Shown in pieces: positions 6,622-6,717 of a stretch of DNA of 6,717 bases. Origin of the DNA: DASZHA01 sp035938265 (lineage in GTDB: Bacteria > Chloroflexota > Dormibacteria > DASZGP01); NCBI GenBank assembly GCA_035938265.1, contig DASZHA010000031.1, forward strand, positions 1 to 6,717. Reading direction: 5' to 3'. Below the pieces are notes generated by a model. That model did no database searches. It had not been told where the DNA came from and worked only from the letters and a program-made list of their open reading frames with translations. Both the position numbers and the translations under genes were made by a program. Within the stretch, counting starts at the first letter, position 1; the number at the start of each line of letters is the position of its first letter.

Positions 6622-6660
6622 GCTAGCCGAGGTTCGGGGGACGTTAGGCCCTCGTTGGGC
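6609..6660. other. 52-bp intergenic spacer with short GC hairpins
   Basis: Gap between the stop of the right-edge gene and the GT2 start. Directly after the stop on the minus strand, GCCC and GGGC (6648-6660) can pair around a 5-base loop. CCGA and TCGG (within 6628-6638) can pair around 3 bases. The stems are only 4 bp with no T-run, so terminator function is doubtful. The GT2 promoter occupies the end nearest 6609. Confidence 0.4.
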
Positions 6661-6717
6661 TCAGACCACCAGCTTGCGGCGCATCAGGTTTATCGCCGGC
6701 GGGGTCAGCACCAGGAT
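6661..6717 (-). CDS. C-terminal end of an unidentified protein, cut by the window edge
   Basis: Reading leftwards from base 6717, 18 sense codons are followed by TGA at 6663-6661. They encode a hydrophobic stretch with a double proline, then MRRKLVV. Third positions are G or C in all but one sense codon (an ATA), as in the neighbouring genes. A hydrophobic end closing with a basic RRK cluster would fit the last membrane helix of a transporter or glycosyltransferase, but 18 residues are too few to name a family. It lies on the same strand as, and 52 bp upstream of, the GT2 gene, so it may belong to the same locus. Confidence 0.5.
   Translation of the reverse strand: MLVLTPPAINLMRRKLVV

Noticed and set aside
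5865..6626. 253-codon plus-strand frame opposite the GT2 gene
   Set aside because: It is antisense to the N-terminal half of a gene with all GT2 motifs, and its Asp/Gly/Val-rich translation is typical of a high-GC shadow frame.

Overview
The window is GC-rich DNA (about two-thirds G+C by counting sample lines, with third codon positions mostly G or C), densely packed and almost wholly coding. The coding style suggests a high-GC bacterium such as an actinobacterium or a member of a soil lineage like Chloroflexota or Dormibacterota: GTG starts occur, Shine-Dalgarno sequences are absent, and TAnnnT boxes sit 7-8 nt before the ATG. No 16S or other marker is present to decide, so the assignment is inference.

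Layout, left to right. (1) On the minus strand, reading leftwards from about 2430, is a two-gene unit. An O-antigen ligase/polymerase-like membrane protein (1258-2430) is followed 12 bp later by a Wzx-type polysaccharide flippase (1245 down to the left edge, truncated there). (2) On the plus strand, diverging from a 25-bp intergenic region, is tryptophanyl-tRNA synthetase trpS (2456-3445). It overlaps by 4 bases a GT-C fold (GT39/ArnT-like) membrane glycosyltransferase (3442-4965). (3) Convergent to this, with only 2 bp between stop codons, is a minus-strand membrane-anchored family 2 glycosyltransferase with DxD, ED and QxxRW motifs (4968-6608). (4) After a 52-bp gap at the right edge come the last 18 codons of another minus-strand gene (6661-6717).

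Four of the five substantial genes encode membrane machinery for surface glycans: a lipid-linked glycan flippase, a ligase/polymerase, a polyprenyl-phosphate-sugar-using GT-C enzyme and a processive-type GT2. The inferred picture is the membrane half of an exopolysaccharide or cell-surface glycan locus, with the housekeeping trpS embedded in it. No sugar-nucleotide biosynthesis enzymes or priming transferase lie inside the window, so substrate and product cannot be named.

The clearest non-coding signal is promoter architecture. All three visible transcription-unit starts lack a ribosome binding site and have a -10-like TAnnnT hexamer 7-8 nt before the ATG, which is the arrangement expected for leaderless mRNAs. 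At the ligase/trpS divergence the two opposing -10 boxes overlap by two bases. I found no RNA genes, CRISPR array, insertion sequence or attachment site. No stretch longer than about 60 bp lacks a gene. I see no convincing evidence of a wholly new system.
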